From Bacteroidota bacterium (GTDB lineage: Bacteria; Bacteroidota; Bacteroidia; Bacteroidales; JAAUTT01), in assembly GCA_021779665.1 (NCBI GenBank), contig JAJYAG010000001.1, forward strand, positions 1 through 64,000: a stretch of 64,000 nucleotides of DNA, written 5' to 3'. Position numbers and translations under genes: made by a program. How positions within the stretch are numbered: the first letter of the stretch is position 1; the number at the start of each line of letters is the position of its first letter. Shown piece by piece: positions 7,245 to 16,332 of the stretch. Under the pieces are notes generated by a model. It saw nothing but the letters and a program-made list of their open reading frames with translations. It did not search any database and was not told the DNA's origin.

Positions 7245-9185
7245 TTACATCTTTTTCAAATAAGCCACATATCCGCCTCCGGGAGCCATTTTGATTTTCA
7301 GAGTTGAATTCTTGTCAACTGTTGTTTTTTCCTGTACAAGTTTTTCGGCATTTACATTGGCATCGGGTGCATCGGAAAAGGTAGCAGCTGAATATTTCCC
7401 TGCATCCAGAAAATCGAGCTTTACATCCAATTCACGGGCATCAGAGTTGGTCATTACTCCAATAAACCAGTCGGAGCCCGACTTACGCACCGACACAATA
7501 TATTTACCCACTTCTCCGGCAGGTATTCGTGTATCGTCCCATTTTGTTGGAACTACTTTCAGGAAATCAATTCCAGGCTGATTGTAATAGTTGTCCGGAT
7601 GATCGCAGACCGTCATTACCGGACTGTCGTAAACAACAAATTTTGCAAGCTCGTTGCAACGCGTATTCATAACATTAGCCGGACTGCCTGTTTTGAATTT
7701 ATCTGGTGTTCGGTTGAGGAATCCTCCGGGGGTATAGTCCATTGGACCGGCTAACATACGTGTATAGGGCAGCGTAACATTATGTTCGGGAGTAACACGG
7801 GTCGACCATTTGGAATACTCATTTCCCATTACACCTTCGCGTGTGATAAAATTTGGATAAGTTCGCTGTAATCCGTCGGGTTTATAAGCACCGTGAAAAT
7901 TAATCAATAGATGATGCTCAGCCGCTGCTTTCACAATCTTATGATACCAGTTCACCATGTCCTGATCGTCGCGATCCATAAAATCGATCTTTACACCTGC
8001 AATGCCCCATTTTTCATATAAGGCAAAGGCCTCTTTGTACTGACGTTCGGCATCGGTATTATAAAGCCATACCCAGCATCGTACGTTCTTTTCTTTGGCA
8101 AACCGCAATACTTCGGGCATATCAACTGCTGGGTTAACACTGGTGATGTCGGCATCGGGCTTGTTAAACTGGCCATACCATTGCCAGTCGATGAGCTGAT
8201 ATGGGAAACCCATATCGGAAGCGAACTGGATATATTTCTTCAAGGTTTCGGTATCCATTTTTACTTCGGCACTCCACCAATGGTCCCAGGCACATTTTCC
8301 TGGTTTAATCCACGATACATCCTCAATTGCACAGGGATCATTCAGATTCATTACGATTTCCGATTCAATCAGCCGGCCTGGCTCCTTGCCAAGTAAAATA
8401 ACCCTCCAGGGGGAAAAGTGATCGTTTTTAACCTGCACTTTCACACCATTTTCATCCTGTTTGGGCCGTGGAGCAAGCTTTGTAAACAGCGAGATACCCG
8501 GCTCATCAGTTGTGATTTTTCTTCCAATGTAAAATGCTGCCCAGTCTTCAATATTGGCTTCAGTAATTGCTGCATAGCATATATCATTTACTTTCACCAA
8601 AAAAGGAAGTCCTATAACACTTTTCTCATTTAAATCGCCAATTTTTCCGGGCCAGAATTCCTTCTCCTGAGAAGTGGTATACGAGCCGTAATTAGCCATC
8701 CAGGCTTCGTGATTTCCTGCAAACCTGAAAGAAGACAATTCCTGTGTAATTTCCCTGTTCGAAAATCCATTCGCCATGGGCAGAAAATACCGAAAGGCAA
8801 CACCATCGTTATAAGCACGGAAATAAAGGGTAAGTTTGCGTTGCGGATATTTTTTCTCCTTTAATTGCAGCGTAACTTCATTGCAGTTATCAACTATTTC
8901 GCTGTGTTTGCTGGCTACAGGAGTCCATTTTTCGTTGACGACTTTCCTGATACTGTCGGTAATTACCATATCGTTACCAAGCAAAGGTTCATTCACAAAT
9001 TGAAAGCCTAAAACGGAAGGCATTATAATTTGTTTTCCTCCAAAAGAAACCGAATAGCTTAACTTTTCGCCGGCAATTATTTCGACTGCAATTTTTTTAT
9101 CGGGCGATGAGAGTTTAACCTTCTGCGCGGAGATGCTGTTAAAAGCAAACAGAATTAAGAAAAAAGCTGTTATTTTGTTCTTCAT
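7245..9185 (-). CDS. Glycoside hydrolase family 97 (alpha-galactosidase/glucosidase)
   Basis: This 646-residue protein has a Sec signal peptide (ending near SISAQ) and the GH97 layout: an N-terminal beta-sandwich, a central TIM barrel (about residues 280-560) and a small C-terminal beta domain. GVKIDFMDRDDQ contains Asp401, which by position and K-x-D context corresponds to the nucleophile of the retaining GH97 subgroup (alpha-galactosidase type, as in Bacteroides BtGH97b) rather than the inverting SusB subgroup. INFHGAYKPDG follows as expected. It should remove alpha-linked hexoses in the periplasm. There is no SusC/D pair nearby, so it is an isolated glycosidase gene with its own promoter at 9210-9240. 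Confidence 0.9.
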   Translation of the reverse strand: MKNKITAFFLILFAFNSISAQKVKLSSPDKKIAVEIIAGEKLSYSVSFGGKQIIMPSVLGFQFVNEPLLGNDMVITDSIRKVVNEKWTPVASKHSEIVDNCNEVTLQLKEKKYPQRKLTLYFRAYNDGVAFRYFLPMANGFSNREITQELSSFRFAGNHEAWMANYGSYTTSQEKEFWPGKIGDLNEKSVIGLPFLVKVNDICYAAITEANIEDWAAFYIGRKITTDEPGISLFTKLAPRPKQDENGVKVQVKNDHFSPWRVILLGKEPGRLIESEIVMNLNDPCAIEDVSWIKPGKCAWDHWWSAEVKMDTETLKKYIQFASDMGFPYQLIDWQWYGQFNKPDADITSVNPAVDMPEVLRFAKEKNVRCWVWLYNTDAERQYKEAFALYEKWGIAGVKIDFMDRDDQDMVNWYHKIVKAAAEHHLLINFHGAYKPDGLQRTYPNFITREGVMGNEYSKWSTRVTPEHNVTLPYTRMLAGPMDYTPGGFLNRTPDKFKTGSPANVMNTRCNELAKFVVYDSPVMTVCDHPDNYYNQPGIDFLKVVPTKWDDTRIPAGEVGKYIVSVRKSGSDWFIGVMTNSDARELDVKLDFLDAGKYSAATFSDAPDANVNAEKLVQEKTTVDKNSTLKIKMAPGGGYVAYLKKM

Positions 9186-9209
9186 AGTTAGTTAATTAAG
9201 GTTGATATG

Positions 9210-9240
9210 CAAATATATTAATAAATGTAATTTATACAAT
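9210..9240 (-). promoter_or_regulatory. Bacteroidota-type promoter of the GH97 gene
   Basis: Read on the minus strand: ATTG (9237-9240), 19 nt, then TATATTTG (9210-9217), a match to the phylum's -33/-7 consensus. Transcription would begin near 9205, about 20 nt before the ATG. Confidence 0.7.
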
Positions 9241-9301
9241 TAACTTTTAAAATTGACAATGTTTGGCTTTTTTATAATTAACCTGAAAAATAAACAGACT
9301 T

Positions 9302-9640
9302 ATGCTGATTGATAAAAGCATTGCAGAACATTATTTCTGGGGCGATAACTGCGAAGGTTGGAGAGTAATCAAATCAGAATTATTAAGTGTGATTGACGAG
9401 GAGATGCCCCCTCAAACACAGGAAAAGTTGCATTATCATGAAAAAGCCTTGCAGATATTTCATATAAAGGAAGGTACTGCAAAATTTGAGATTGATGGTA
9501 AAGTTTTCTTAGCTCAAGCTAACCAGTCAGTAATTATTAATCCGGGTCTTGTTCACCGGATTAGCAATGAAACTGATAACCGGCTAAAGTTCCTGGTTAT
9601 TTCGCAGCCTTCCACGGCAGGAGACCGAATTGAAATATAA
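9302..9640 (+). CDS. Small cupin-domain protein
   Basis: This 112-residue protein is a single cupin_2 barrel. The first cupin motif is HYHEKALQIFHIKEG with metal-ligand-type His-x-His and a downstream Glu/His; the second motif includes NPGLVHRISNET with another His. It is probably a metal-dependent small-molecule binder or mannose-6-phosphate-isomerase-like protein. It is cytosolic, with no signal peptide. It is divergent from GH97 and separated from the efflux operon by a terminator, so there is no operon clue to its substrate. Confidence 0.8.
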   Translation: MLIDKSIAEHYFWGDNCEGWRVIKSELLSVIDEEMPPQTQEKLHYHEKALQIFHIKEGTAKFEIDGKVFLAQANQSVIINPGLVHRISNETDNRLKFLVISQPSTAGDRIEI

Positions 9641-9642
9641 AA

Positions 9643-9666
9643 GGCGTAACACTTTCGCGTTACGCC
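9643..9666. terminator. Hairpin terminator between cupin and TolC-like genes
   Basis: GGCGTAAC (9643-9650) pairs with GTTACGCC (9659-9666) around an 8-nt loop, just past the cupin stop. On the minus strand it is followed by TTTTATATTT, so it probably ends the efflux operon as well. Confidence 0.8.
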
Positions 9667-9715
9667 TCCAAGGACAAAATTGCATTTAACTCCCTGATTT
9701 CTGGTTATCGCCTAA

Positions 9716-11029
9716 CTAATATAATTTATCGCCTAGTGCTGTTTTTAAACGGTACAAGGCAAGTGAGTAATCTATTTTTGCTTTCAGCAATTGCAGCGAA
9801 CTTTCTGATAACCTGGTTTCTGCATCCAGCAGATCCAGGTTTGTAATTGCACCTGTTTGGTAACTTACCTGTGCAAGCTTATACGCTTCACGGGCCTGTT
9901 CGAGTTGCATTTCGAACTGGTTAATTTTCTTAAAACTTGAATTTTTATTCGATTCGTTCTCAATAACTTCATTAGAAACAGCCCTTTTTGCAAGATCAGT
10001 TTCCAGGGTTGCATTATTGATGTTCGACTGAACAATCGAAAGATTATTTTTCAACCGGTTACCATCAAACACTGGAATTCGCAAACCCAGTCCAACCGAA
10101 AAGTTTGGCTTTATTTTATTGAGTTCGGGTTGATACCCGTTTTTACCTCCTCCGCTTGCCAGAGCCGATAATACTGGGTTATTCTGCGATTTTGTGAGCT
10201 TATACAGTAATCCGGCCAGAGTTTCCTTTTCCTTCGCAAGTTGAATTTCAATGCGGTGTGCATAGGCATAGCTTAACAGAGAATCCTGCTGCAACTCAGG
10301 AATGATAGGATTTTCATTCAGCCGGACACTAGAAGGATTTCCTGCAGGAATGCCCAGCAACGAATTCAAAACAGCGCGTTGGGTTTGCTGCATGTTCTCA
10401 AGATCAGTTTTCTGACTCTCGGTGGTCGAAATTTTTACTTTGGTTGCAAGAATCTCGTAAGAAGTGGCCGATCCGGTGCTTTTTTTCTTTTCTACAAAAG
10501 TAAGATGATCCTGGAGGTTCTTAAGTTCTTCATTTTTAAGACGAATGGCTTCCTGAAGGAAAACCAGGGAATAAAAGCTGTTTACAGTAGCCAGAGCAAG
10601 TTTTTGTTTTGCAAGCTCAATATTCTGGCTGGAGAGATTTTTATTTTCCTTTTCGAGTTTTACATTGTTCGAAGTCTTTCCGAAATCGTAAAGTGTCTGC
10701 CTGTAATTTAAAGAAGCCGAATAATTATTATTTGGATACATCTGGATGTGTCCCAGGTTTGGAATTGTGAAAGAAGGAGCAGGCCCTATGTATGAGTAAT
10801 TGCCGGTTACATCCACATCGGGCAAAAAGCCGGAATGGGCAAGATTAATTTTTGCATCGGCAACATTCAATGCTTCTTCAGCTTCTTTGATAGTTGGATA
10901 ACTGGCAAGCACTTTTTGTATAACTTCGGTTAAAACAAGTGAGTCGCCTGGATTGCTTGTCTGACCGTTTACCTGGTAAAATGCCGTGGAAAAAACTGTC
11001 AGTATTAAAAGATGTATTTTTAAGTTCAT
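9716..11029 (-). CDS. TolC-family outer-membrane efflux channel
   Basis: This 437-residue protein has a signal peptide (cleavage near QVNGQ) and two internally similar OEP domains made of long, heptad-like helices (ALATVNSFYSLVFLQ, QLEQAREAYKLAQVSY) with the typical YQTGAITNLDLLDAET near the end. It should trimerise into the outer-membrane exit duct. It is the last gene of the efflux operon, 12 nt after the DHA2 transporter, so it is the dedicated outer-membrane partner of that pump. Confidence 0.92.
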   Translation of the reverse strand: MNLKIHLLILTVFSTAFYQVNGQTSNPGDSLVLTEVIQKVLASYPTIKEAEEALNVADAKINLAHSGFLPDVDVTGNYSYIGPAPSFTIPNLGHIQMYPNNNYSASLNYRQTLYDFGKTSNNVKLEKENKNLSSQNIELAKQKLALATVNSFYSLVFLQEAIRLKNEELKNLQDHLTFVEKKKSTGSATSYEILATKVKISTTESQKTDLENMQQTQRAVLNSLLGIPAGNPSSVRLNENPIIPELQQDSLLSYAYAHRIEIQLAKEKETLAGLLYKLTKSQNNPVLSALASGGGKNGYQPELNKIKPNFSVGLGLRIPVFDGNRLKNNLSIVQSNINNATLETDLAKRAVSNEVIENESNKNSSFKKINQFEMQLEQAREAYKLAQVSYQTGAITNLDLLDAETRLSESSLQLLKAKIDYSLALYRLKTALGDKLY

Positions 11030-11041
11030 ATTTTTTTATTA

Positions 11042-12688
11042 TTAGTCGGCCGCAGCCATTGCCGCGGGATTACCTTGTTCTTTTTCTTTACCCTTTCTCC
11101 GGCCGTGAAGCCAGAAAACCGGAATTCCACCCAGCAGGGTGATCAGGCCTGCAATCAGAAAGTCATCATCAACTGCCTGCACAAAGGCTTCTTTGTTAAC
11201 CTGCGATGAGATTACCATCTGACTTTGACGTGCGGCATTTGCAGGAGCACTACCGGCTTCGCGCTGAATGTAATAACTCATCTGCGTATTGGTAGTTTTA
11301 TATACTTCCGAATTTGACTGCAGGGCTTCACCATAGATCTGGGTATGGTAGTCGACACGGGACGATAGCAGGGTAGCGAGTATTGCAACTCCAAAGCTGC
11401 CTCCCAGCTGTCTGATGATGTTTGTCAATCCTGAGGCCTGAGCCATTTTTTCTCTTGGAATTTCGAGCATCGACATGGTGCTGAGTGCCGTAAAGAGCAC
11501 TCCCATGGCAAATCCTCTGAAATATAGCGCCAGCATGATAAACTTATGCTCCGTTAGAGGCGTGAGAAAACTATTCAGATAAAAGCTGAAAGCCAGAATG
11601 ATAATGCTCAGAAAAACAATAATCTTGGGATTGATTTTATTGCTCAGAAACCCTGAAATGGGAGCCATAATACCCTGGATAATTCCCACAGGAAGAAAGA
11701 CAGCGCCCGACATAATCGCCGTATAGCCCAAAGAGTTCTGTAAATATAGCGGTAGCAGAAAAGTACTTCCAAACATGCCCACGCTGAAGATAAACATGAT
11801 GATATTGGTTATCCCGAAATTGTAATTCTTCAGGAGACTAAGATCTATCAAAGGTTCTTTCACTGTAAGCTCTGTTGTGAGAAAAACAGCAAAAGCAACT
11901 ATCGCGATTGCAAAGCATAACAATACATGCGGTGCTTCCCATCCTCCGGTATTGGTTTGTGCATTTCCTTCGGTAAGTGCATACAGAATCAGCGGAAGAA
12001 ACGTGCTGACGGACAAAAATCCTAAAAAATCGAATCTCTTCTTAACAGGGTGAATGTATTCCTGCTGAATAATTATGGTTGCTATTAATCCCACAATTCC
12101 CACAGGTACATTTACATCGAAAATTAGCTGCCAGTTGAAATTATCCACCAGAAAACCACCAATCAGAGGGCCGAACGAAACGGATGCCGCGGCAGCTATC
12201 GACCAGAAGCCCACTGCAATACCTCTCTGCTCTGGAGGGAATTCCCGGAACACAATGGCCATACCGAGTGGCATGATGGTGCCTGCTCCAAGTCCCTGGA
12301 TTACTCTCGAAATAATTAGCAGGTTCTCATTTCCTGAAATTCCGCAGAGGAACGAACCAATGGTAAAGAGTAGCATTCCCATGAAATACATACGTTTGTA
12401 TCCAAACCTGTCGGATAGCCAGCCCGAGGTTGGCAGTGCTACCGCCAGCGCCAGCATGTAGGCCGTGATAACCCACTCGATTTTGTCGATTCCAACACCG
12501 AACGATGCCATAATTTTAGGCAATCCAACGTTTACAATGGTGGAATCGAGTACCGCCATAAAGGTTCCTATCATTACGTTCGCCAGAATCCACCATTTAT
12601 AACTAGGGTGATTGGGATGATAGGAAGAATCGCGGTTTCGGAGGGCCTTACGAATATGATGTGAAGGTGTAAGTTTCCTTTTTGTCAT
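11042..12688 (-). CDS. MFS drug:H+ antiporter, DHA2/EmrB type (14 TM)
   Basis: This 548-residue inner-membrane protein shows the EmrB/QacA pattern: motif D1-type LDSTIVNVGLPKI in TM1, LSDRFGYKRMYF after TM2 (motif A), and about 14 hydrophobic segments, with a polar periplasmic loop near residues 455-510. It exchanges drugs or other amphiphiles for protons. Its ATG shares one base with the stop of the membrane-fusion gene (TAATG), so the two are translationally coupled. The C-terminus is basic then small (GRRKGKEKEQ). The substrate cannot be read from sequence. Confidence 0.92.
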   Translation of the reverse strand: MTKRKLTPSHHIRKALRNRDSSYHPNHPSYKWWILANVMIGTFMAVLDSTIVNVGLPKIMASFGVGIDKIEWVITAYMLALAVALPTSGWLSDRFGYKRMYFMGMLLFTIGSFLCGISGNENLLIISRVIQGLGAGTIMPLGMAIVFREFPPEQRGIAVGFWSIAAAASVSFGPLIGGFLVDNFNWQLIFDVNVPVGIVGLIATIIIQQEYIHPVKKRFDFLGFLSVSTFLPLILYALTEGNAQTNTGGWEAPHVLLCFAIAIVAFAVFLTTELTVKEPLIDLSLLKNYNFGITNIIMFIFSVGMFGSTFLLPLYLQNSLGYTAIMSGAVFLPVGIIQGIMAPISGFLSNKINPKIIVFLSIIILAFSFYLNSFLTPLTEHKFIMLALYFRGFAMGVLFTALSTMSMLEIPREKMAQASGLTNIIRQLGGSFGVAILATLLSSRVDYHTQIYGEALQSNSEVYKTTNTQMSYYIQREAGSAPANAARQSQMVISSQVNKEAFVQAVDDDFLIAGLITLLGGIPVFWLHGRRKGKEKEQGNPAAMAAAD

Positions 12689-13695
12689 TATTTAATAATT
12701 TTAACTACAACGGACATGCCGGATAAAAGCTTAACGGGATTTTTCCCATGGTTATCGATGCTGTCGATCGATATTTTTAGTGGTACCCTTTGAGTAACCT
12801 TAGTAAAATTGCCCGAAGCATTGCTGGGCGGTATCAGTGAGAACTGAGCTGCTGTGTTGGATCCGATGGAATACACTTTTCCAAAGAATGTGGCATCCGG
12901 ATTTGCATCAACTTCAAACTTGGCATTCTGCCCATTGTGTATTCCTTTTAGCTTTGTTTCCTCGATAAACACCGACACCCAGAATTTAGTGGCATTTGTA
13001 ACAGTAAGGATAGATTGTCCGGGTTGTGCTATATCGCCCGGTAACAACCAGCGCTTGGCAATAATGCCGTCGATGGGAGCATACAATTTTGTGTTTTTCA
13101 ATTGAGCCGCGCTTACCGATATTTGCGCATCGCTGCTTTCAACCGAAGCTTGGGTGCTCGAAATCTGAGCCCTGGAAACATTCAACTGGGTTTTGGCAGC
13201 ATCGTAGGTTGCCTGAGCCAGTTCATAAGCTTTTTGGGCGTGCTCATATTGTTCTTTGGTAGTAACGCCTCCTTCAAATTGCGTTTTGGCTCTTTGAAGA
13301 TCGTCGGTGGCGCGCTGCAGGTTTATTTCCTGTACTTTGATGCTCTTTTGATCAGCAAGATATTTGGCTTCAAATTGCTGTTTATTTGTCAGTGCCTGGT
13401 TCTTTAGCGAGATCAGCTGCTGCTTTTGTGCATACATCTCGGTTGAATCAAGCTCTGCGAGCAGCATTCCTTTCTTCACTGAATCGCCTTCTTCAACATA
13501 TAGGTGCGAGATTCTTCCTAACACCTTTGAGCCAATGGCCACATGATCCGAATCGATGTAAGCATCGTCGGTGGAAATATATTTGGAATAATTTCTGTAC
13601 CAGAGAATTGATCCAACCAGAACTCCTGCAATCACAATAATTAACGGGATATAAACCTTTTTACCCTTCTTTTTTTCAACTTCCTGATTTTCCAT
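12688..13695 (-). CDS. Membrane-fusion (HlyD/EmrA-type) efflux adaptor
   Basis: This 335-residue periplasmic adaptor has one N-terminal membrane segment (about residues 15-33, YIPLIIVIAGVLVGSILWY). The biotinyl-lipoyl halves (VLGRISHLYVEEGDSVKKG and LYAPIDGIIAKRWLLPGD) flank a long coiled-coil hairpin (about 85-185), followed by a beta-barrel domain. It bridges the DHA2 pump and the TolC-like channel. It starts 13 nt after the TetR gene, so the regulator and pump form one transcript. Confidence 0.92.
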   Translation of the reverse strand: MENQEVEKKKGKKVYIPLIIVIAGVLVGSILWYRNYSKYISTDDAYIDSDHVAIGSKVLGRISHLYVEEGDSVKKGMLLAELDSTEMYAQKQQLISLKNQALTNKQQFEAKYLADQKSIKVQEINLQRATDDLQRAKTQFEGGVTTKEQYEHAQKAYELAQATYDAAKTQLNVSRAQISSTQASVESSDAQISVSAAQLKNTKLYAPIDGIIAKRWLLPGDIAQPGQSILTVTNATKFWVSVFIEETKLKGIHNGQNAKFEVDANPDATFFGKVYSIGSNTAAQFSLIPPSNASGNFTKVTQRVPLKISIDSIDNHGKNPVKLLSGMSVVVKIIK

Positions 13696-13708
13696 TGTAT
13701 ATAAATCT

Positions 13709-14335
13709 TTATTCTTTGATTTTTAAACTCTTAATAAATATGTTGGTGATTTTATTCATCTTGTCGAGGAGCATATCATAATCCTCCTGTTCCACATACA
13801 TCAGGTCTTTATTGTGAAATAACAAACTTCTTACTCCTCGCACCATTTCAAGAAAGAGGGAAGAGGATTCGTAGGTGTTTTCACAAAAAAATAACCCGGT
13901 GTCGACTCCTTGTTTTAATATAATTTCGAGCGAGGCAATTTCTTTCTTCCGGAAATCTGCCAAAACGTCTTCAATTACGGGCTTCATATGCCTGAAATCT
14001 TCCAGACGCAAACGGCTCAGATTGAAAAATGTTCTGAAATAATTGAGCCGTATGGCCATGAATTTCCTGATCATTTTTTCAGGTTCACTGGTTTCTTTGA
14101 TGTTTTTCTCTATCAATTCAAAAAAGGCTTCCTGTTCGTTCTCTATAACTTTTTTATAAAGGTGTTCTTTGTCAGGGAAATAATAATAGAGGGATGCTTT
14201 GGATATGCCAACATCTCTGGCGATTTCGCTCATGGTTGTTTTTTCAAGTCCATATAAGCCAAAGCGCTTTTGAGCCGCACAAATTATTGTGTTGATTTTA
14301 ATTGTATTATCACCGCAATGTGTAACCTGAACCAT
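13709..14335 (-). CDS. TetR-family repressor of the efflux operon
   Basis: The protein is about 208 residues. The TetR helix-turn-helix is clear (KTTMSEIARDVGISKASLYYYF), followed by a helical ligand-binding domain. I choose ATG 14335 over the in-frame ATG at 14368 because a TAAATTTG promoter element (14366-14373) would place the transcript start downstream of 14368, and because a palindrome occupies 14343-14369. It heads the operon TetR-adaptor-pump-TolC, so it most likely represses its own operon until a pump substrate binds. The start choice is inference. Confidence 0.85.
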   Translation of the reverse strand: MVQVTHCGDNTIKINTIICAAQKRFGLYGLEKTTMSEIARDVGISKASLYYYFPDKEHLYKKVIENEQEAFFELIEKNIKETSEPEKMIRKFMAIRLNYFRTFFNLSRLRLEDFRHMKPVIEDVLADFRKKEIASLEIILKQGVDTGLFFCENTYESSSLFLEMVRGVRSLLFHNKDLMYVEQEDYDMLLDKMNKITNIFIKSLKIKE

Positions 14336-14342
14336 TCTTCTT

Positions 14343-14369
14343 TTTGACCATTTTGTTTGAAGGGTCAAA
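14343..14369. promoter_or_regulatory. Candidate TetR operator overlapping the operon promoter
   Basis: TTTGACC (14343-14349) and GGTCAAA (14363-14369) form a perfect 7-bp inverted repeat with a 13-nt spacer. On the minus strand one arm overlaps the -7-like TAAATTTG (14366-14373). This is where a self-repressing TetR would bind. Confidence 0.5.
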
Positions 14370-14408
14370 TTTAAAGATTAATTTCAGATTAAAAGGCGAA
14401 ATTTCAAA

Positions 14409-15569
14409 TTAATTTGTCTGAAGTTTTATTCTTGAGGAAACAATGGTGGTCATTAGTCCTAAAACTGCAATCAATGCAAACGACCAGCGCAGACTCGACA
14501 TTTGAGAGATAAAACCAATTAAAGGCGGGCCTATCAGAAAGCCTGCAAAGCCTATGGAAGCTACGGTGGTGATTGCCACGCCTGGGTTCATGTCTTTTGA
14601 CCTTCCGGCAACACTATAGCATAACGGAACTACCGAAGAGGTACCTAATCCTACAAGCAGGAAACCTATGGTTGCTGTTAGCATATAGGGGAATATTACT
14701 GCTGTAAGTAACCCTGATGCAATGATAATTCCGCTTACTTTTAAAATTTTCTGCACCCCGAATTTAGTCACAAGCCGGTCAGCTGTGAACCTTCCGGCCG
14801 ACATCATAAACATAAATGCGATATATCCCAAACGAACCAGTTCTTTAGGCGGATGAATAATATTTTCGAAGTATATGACGCTCCAATCAAACATGGTACC
14901 CTCGCAAATCATGCTTCCGAAAACAATCATTCCCAAAAAAACAATCTGGCGGCTGGGCTTAAACACTTGCCTTTTCTGTTTTTGCGGAGGATTGGCATCG
15001 CGTGGTAAAATCCAGTTGCGCATAGCGATCATCAGCGAAAAAGTGATGGCATAAACAAGGCAGAAATGGACAAATGGTGTAATATCCAAACTTACCATTA
15101 ACGTAGCGAAAACACCACCAGCAAATCCAGCAAGGCTCCACACTCCATGAAACGAGGCCATAATGCTTCGTCTGTAAAGCCGTTCAACACCAACACCCTG
15201 GGTATTTACAGAGATACCGCACATATTGCCGAACATGCCCATAGCAAATAGTCCCAAAGCCAAATGCCAGGACTCCTTCGCCAAACCAAGCGATATCACC
15301 GCCAAAGGATAAACCAAAATTGCAAAGCGGAGTATTTTCTTGCTGCTGTATTTGCTCACCAGATATCCCGAAAGTCCCATGGCTACAAGCTGACCAATAG
15401 GCAGAGAAAACAGGAGTCCTCCCAGTTGAGCATCATTAAGATGGAGGGTTCGTTTGACATCAGGAATACGGTTTGCCCAACTGGCAAACGTAAACCCCAT
15501 AATAAAAAAGAAGGTGCTTACTGCTATCCTGTAATATTGCCTTGTGGGAAGTGATAAAGAAAAACGCAT
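14409..15569 (-). CDS. MFS transporter, YbjJ/FucP-like (12 TM)
   Basis: This 386-residue membrane protein has about 12 hydrophobic segments, an N-terminal FTFASWANRIPDVKRTL and LGGLLFSLPIGQLVAM as in YbjJ-type MFS proteins, and a short charged central loop (DANPPQKQKRQVFKPSRQ). It carries a small solute, perhaps a sugar, or exports one; the substrate is unknown. It lies 73 nt upstream of the TetR start, on the same strand, but the operator between them argues for separate regulation. Confidence 0.85.
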   Translation of the reverse strand: MRFSLSLPTRQYYRIAVSTFFFIMGFTFASWANRIPDVKRTLHLNDAQLGGLLFSLPIGQLVAMGLSGYLVSKYSSKKILRFAILVYPLAVISLGLAKESWHLALGLFAMGMFGNMCGISVNTQGVGVERLYRRSIMASFHGVWSLAGFAGGVFATLMVSLDITPFVHFCLVYAITFSLMIAMRNWILPRDANPPQKQKRQVFKPSRQIVFLGMIVFGSMICEGTMFDWSVIYFENIIHPPKELVRLGYIAFMFMMSAGRFTADRLVTKFGVQKILKVSGIIIASGLLTAVIFPYMLTATIGFLLVGLGTSSVVPLCYSVAGRSKDMNPGVAITTVASIGFAGFLIGPPLIGFISQMSSLRWSFALIAVLGLMTTIVSSRIKLQTN

Positions 15570-15675
15570 TGAGAAGTTCAGCCTGATGAGTTTGCAAATT
15601 TAATGAAGTAAAAATTTATTGTGAATAAGCACAGCAATTTTGTTTTATATTTTATTTTAGCCTCAAACATTTTGT

Positions 15676-16257
15676 ATGAAGGAAACTGTTACCACGTATT
15701 ATCTTGAAATGAATTCTCCCTCCGAATTTATTCCGACGAAAGGGTTTAAGGAACTGATTGAACTAAAACCCATATCAAAAGATATTTTTCAGCATTGGAT
15801 GCTTTTTGTCGGTGTGGGATTACCATGGCGCTGGTACAGCCGGTTAAAATGGTCTCCTGCCGAATGGGAAGATTATCTGCGGACTAACAATGTGTTAACG
15901 TATCTGGCATTCAGTAAAACGAGTCTGACCGGGTATTTCGAACTCCTTACCGGAGAAAATAATGCTGTTGAAATCAGGTTTTTCGGACTATTCACGTCTA
16001 GCATCGGTAAGGGATTTGGAGGTGCTTTATTATCGCATGCTGTGGATGTTGCCTGGAAATCGGGCGCTGAAAAGGTGTGGCTGCATACATGCACAAGCGA
16101 CCACCAGGCAGCGTTATCAAATTACCAGGCGCGGGGTTTTAAACTGGTAAAGGAAAGTACTGAAGACGAATTTATTCCCGATAAAAAGGAATACCTGAAC
16201 CTTATCCATGACTTTATGGATAATTATATAGATTCTCAAAATACCGGTTTGAAATAG
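15676..16257 (+). CDS. GNAT-family N-acetyltransferase
   Basis: This 193-residue cytosolic protein has the GNAT core: strands at about 85-110, then the acetyl-CoA pyrophosphate loop SIGKGFGGALLSHAV (near 112-126) and the C-terminal HTCTSDHQAALSNYQARGF that closes the fold. It should acetylate an amino group using acetyl-CoA. The N-terminal 75 residues (KPISKDIFQHWML, GLPWRWYSRLKWS) are less typical and may shape substrate choice. It appears monocistronic, ended by the hairpin at 16244. Confidence 0.8.
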   Translation: MKETVTTYYLEMNSPSEFIPTKGFKELIELKPISKDIFQHWMLFVGVGLPWRWYSRLKWSPAEWEDYLRTNNVLTYLAFSKTSLTGYFELLTGENNAVEIRFFGLFTSSIGKGFGGALLSHAVDVAWKSGAEKVWLHTCTSDHQAALSNYQARGFKLVKESTEDEFIPDKKEYLNLIHDFMDNYIDSQNTGLK

Positions 16258-16277
16258 GATTTTTCAAACCCGGTTTT
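16244..16277 (+). terminator. Intrinsic terminator of the GNAT gene
   Basis: CCGGTTTGAAA (16244-16254) pairs with TTTCAAACCCGG (16262-16273, one bulged C), followed by TTTT. The stem overlaps the stop codon. Confidence 0.75.
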
Positions 16278-16332
16278 CCGCTAAACTTTGATTATTCTAT
16301 TTTGTTTATAATGCCAAATAAAATTATAAACT

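Noticed and set aside
13364-13640. Plus-strand ORFs inside the membrane-fusion gene
   Set aside because: They are shadows of the opposite-strand coiled-coil coding sequence.
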